Shown here: piece after piece, positions 5,452 through 5,691 of the stretch
How the letters are laid out: each line of letters opens with the position of its first letter
Numbering within the stretch: the first letter of the stretch is position 1
From: Hyphomicrobiales bacterium
GTDB taxonomy: Bacteria; Pseudomonadota; Alphaproteobacteria; Parvibaculales; Parvibaculaceae
NCBI GenBank assembly: GCA_015655095.1
Contig: JAATFR010000196.1
Coordinates: forward strand, 1 to 5,691
DNA: 5,691 nt
Direction: 5' to 3'
Notes under the pieces: model-generated
What the model was told of the DNA's origin: nothing
The model's database searches: none
Seen by the model: the letters and a program-made list of their open reading frames with translations, nothing else
Position numbers and translations under genes: made by a program

Positions 5452-5475
5452 CTCAGTGCGATCAGCGCGACTGAG
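5452..5475. terminator. Imperfect hairpin after the glutathione S-transferase gene
   Basis: CTCAGT (5452-5457) and ACTGAG (5470-5475) pair perfectly, and GCG/CGC inside extend the stem across a one-base bulge to leave a 5-nt loop. In the transcription direction, a run of five T (5438-5442) follows 9 nt after the stem. The stem is modest and the T-run is displaced, so it is at best a weak terminator between the transferase gene and the next gene. Confidence 0.35.
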
Positions 5476-5493
5476 GCGTCCAGCCCCGGGGTA

Positions 5494-5691
5494 TCAGAAC
5501 TCGACGTCGAGTTCTTCAAGCTCCTCAGGTTCGCTATGGGCGGCTTCGCTCCATTTTAGAACAGCGGGCAATGACAATATGCGGTCCCGGTAGGCGGCAG
5601 CGTCCCCTTCCAGAGGCACATCATAGGTCTCGAAACGGGAACAGACCGGGGCATACATGGCGTCGGCCATCGTCGGTTTCTTTCCGAAACA
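5494..5691 (-). CDS. Glutathione S-transferase family protein, C-terminal end (partial, 5' cut off)
   Basis: Only the last 65 residues are present; the frame is open to the right edge of the window, and the thioredoxin-like N-terminal half that binds glutathione lies outside. The visible part begins CFGKKPTMADAMYAPVCSRF. This is the helix and N-capping motif of the GST C-terminal domain (typically FG..S.ADAM.APV..RF), followed by ETYDVPLEG, an AYRDRILSLPAVLKW helix and an acidic tail rich in Glu and Leu ending LDVEF. The TYDV(P) and LPA...W features match the bacterial GST group near the YfcF/maleylacetoacetate-isomerase-like and 'GST family' entries, but the exact class and substrate cannot be judged from this half. 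TGA at 5494-5496 ends it. The 20-bp palindrome at 5496-5515 overlaps its last codons. Confidence 0.85.
   Translation of the reverse strand, partial: CFGKKPTMADAMYAPVCSRFETYDVPLEGDAAAYRDRILSLPAVLKWSEAAHSEPEELEELDVEF
5496..5515. repeat. 20-bp perfect palindrome over the end of the GST gene
   Basis: AGAACTCGAC followed immediately by its exact reverse complement, with no spacer. It spans the last six codons (Glu-Leu-Asp-Val-Glu-Phe) and the first base of the TGA stop. As RNA it could form an 8-bp stem with a 4-nt loop, but no T-run follows directly. It may be a coding coincidence, a dimeric protein site, or part of a 3'-end structure together with the hairpin at 5452-5475. Confidence 0.45.

Overview
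The window looks like a piece of an alphaproteobacterial chromosome, most likely from the Sphingomonadales. The support is a GC-rich sequence, the order uvrC-pgsA-moaD-moaE, and a short DUF6356-type membrane protein of a kind I associate with sphingomonads. The genus cannot be fixed from the sequence alone. All nine recognisable genes lie on the minus strand, so transcription runs from the right edge to the left. The window edges cut the first gene (a glutathione S-transferase) and the last (moaE). I see no tRNA, rRNA, insertion sequence, prophage, CRISPR array or defence module.

Right half, in transcription order (5691 down to 3396): the C-terminal end of a glutathione S-transferase-like protein; a DUF6356-type one-helix membrane protein; a small cupin gene broken by one in-frame TAG; a short-chain dehydrogenase with the hallmarks of pteridine reductase (PTR1/FolM type); and folB (dihydroneopterin aldolase). 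The last two form a plausible pterin/folate pair 42 bp apart. FolB makes or epimerises dihydropterins, and a FolM-type enzyme would reduce dihydromonapterin (or dihydrofolate) to the tetrahydro form.

Middle (3395 to 3077): the only intergenic region over 300 bp. It is less GC-rich than its flanks and unusually structured. It holds two perfect 14-bp palindromes, an 8-bp direct repeat flanking one of them, a perfect TTATCCACA DnaA box and a TTGACA -35-like hexamer, all upstream of uvrC on its coding strand.

Left half (3076 to 1): uvrC (excinuclease subunit C), pgsA (phosphatidylglycerophosphate synthase), then moaD and moaE (the two subunits of molybdopterin synthase). pgsA and moaD overlap by 4 bp (ATGA), and moaD and moaE are separated by 1 bp, so these three are probably translationally coupled and transcribed with uvrC from the region near 3100-3200.

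Nothing here amounts to an undescribed biological system. The points most worth a second look are the nonsense-interrupted cupin gene, the pteridine-reductase character of the dehydrogenase beside folB, and the regulatory architecture in front of uvrC.
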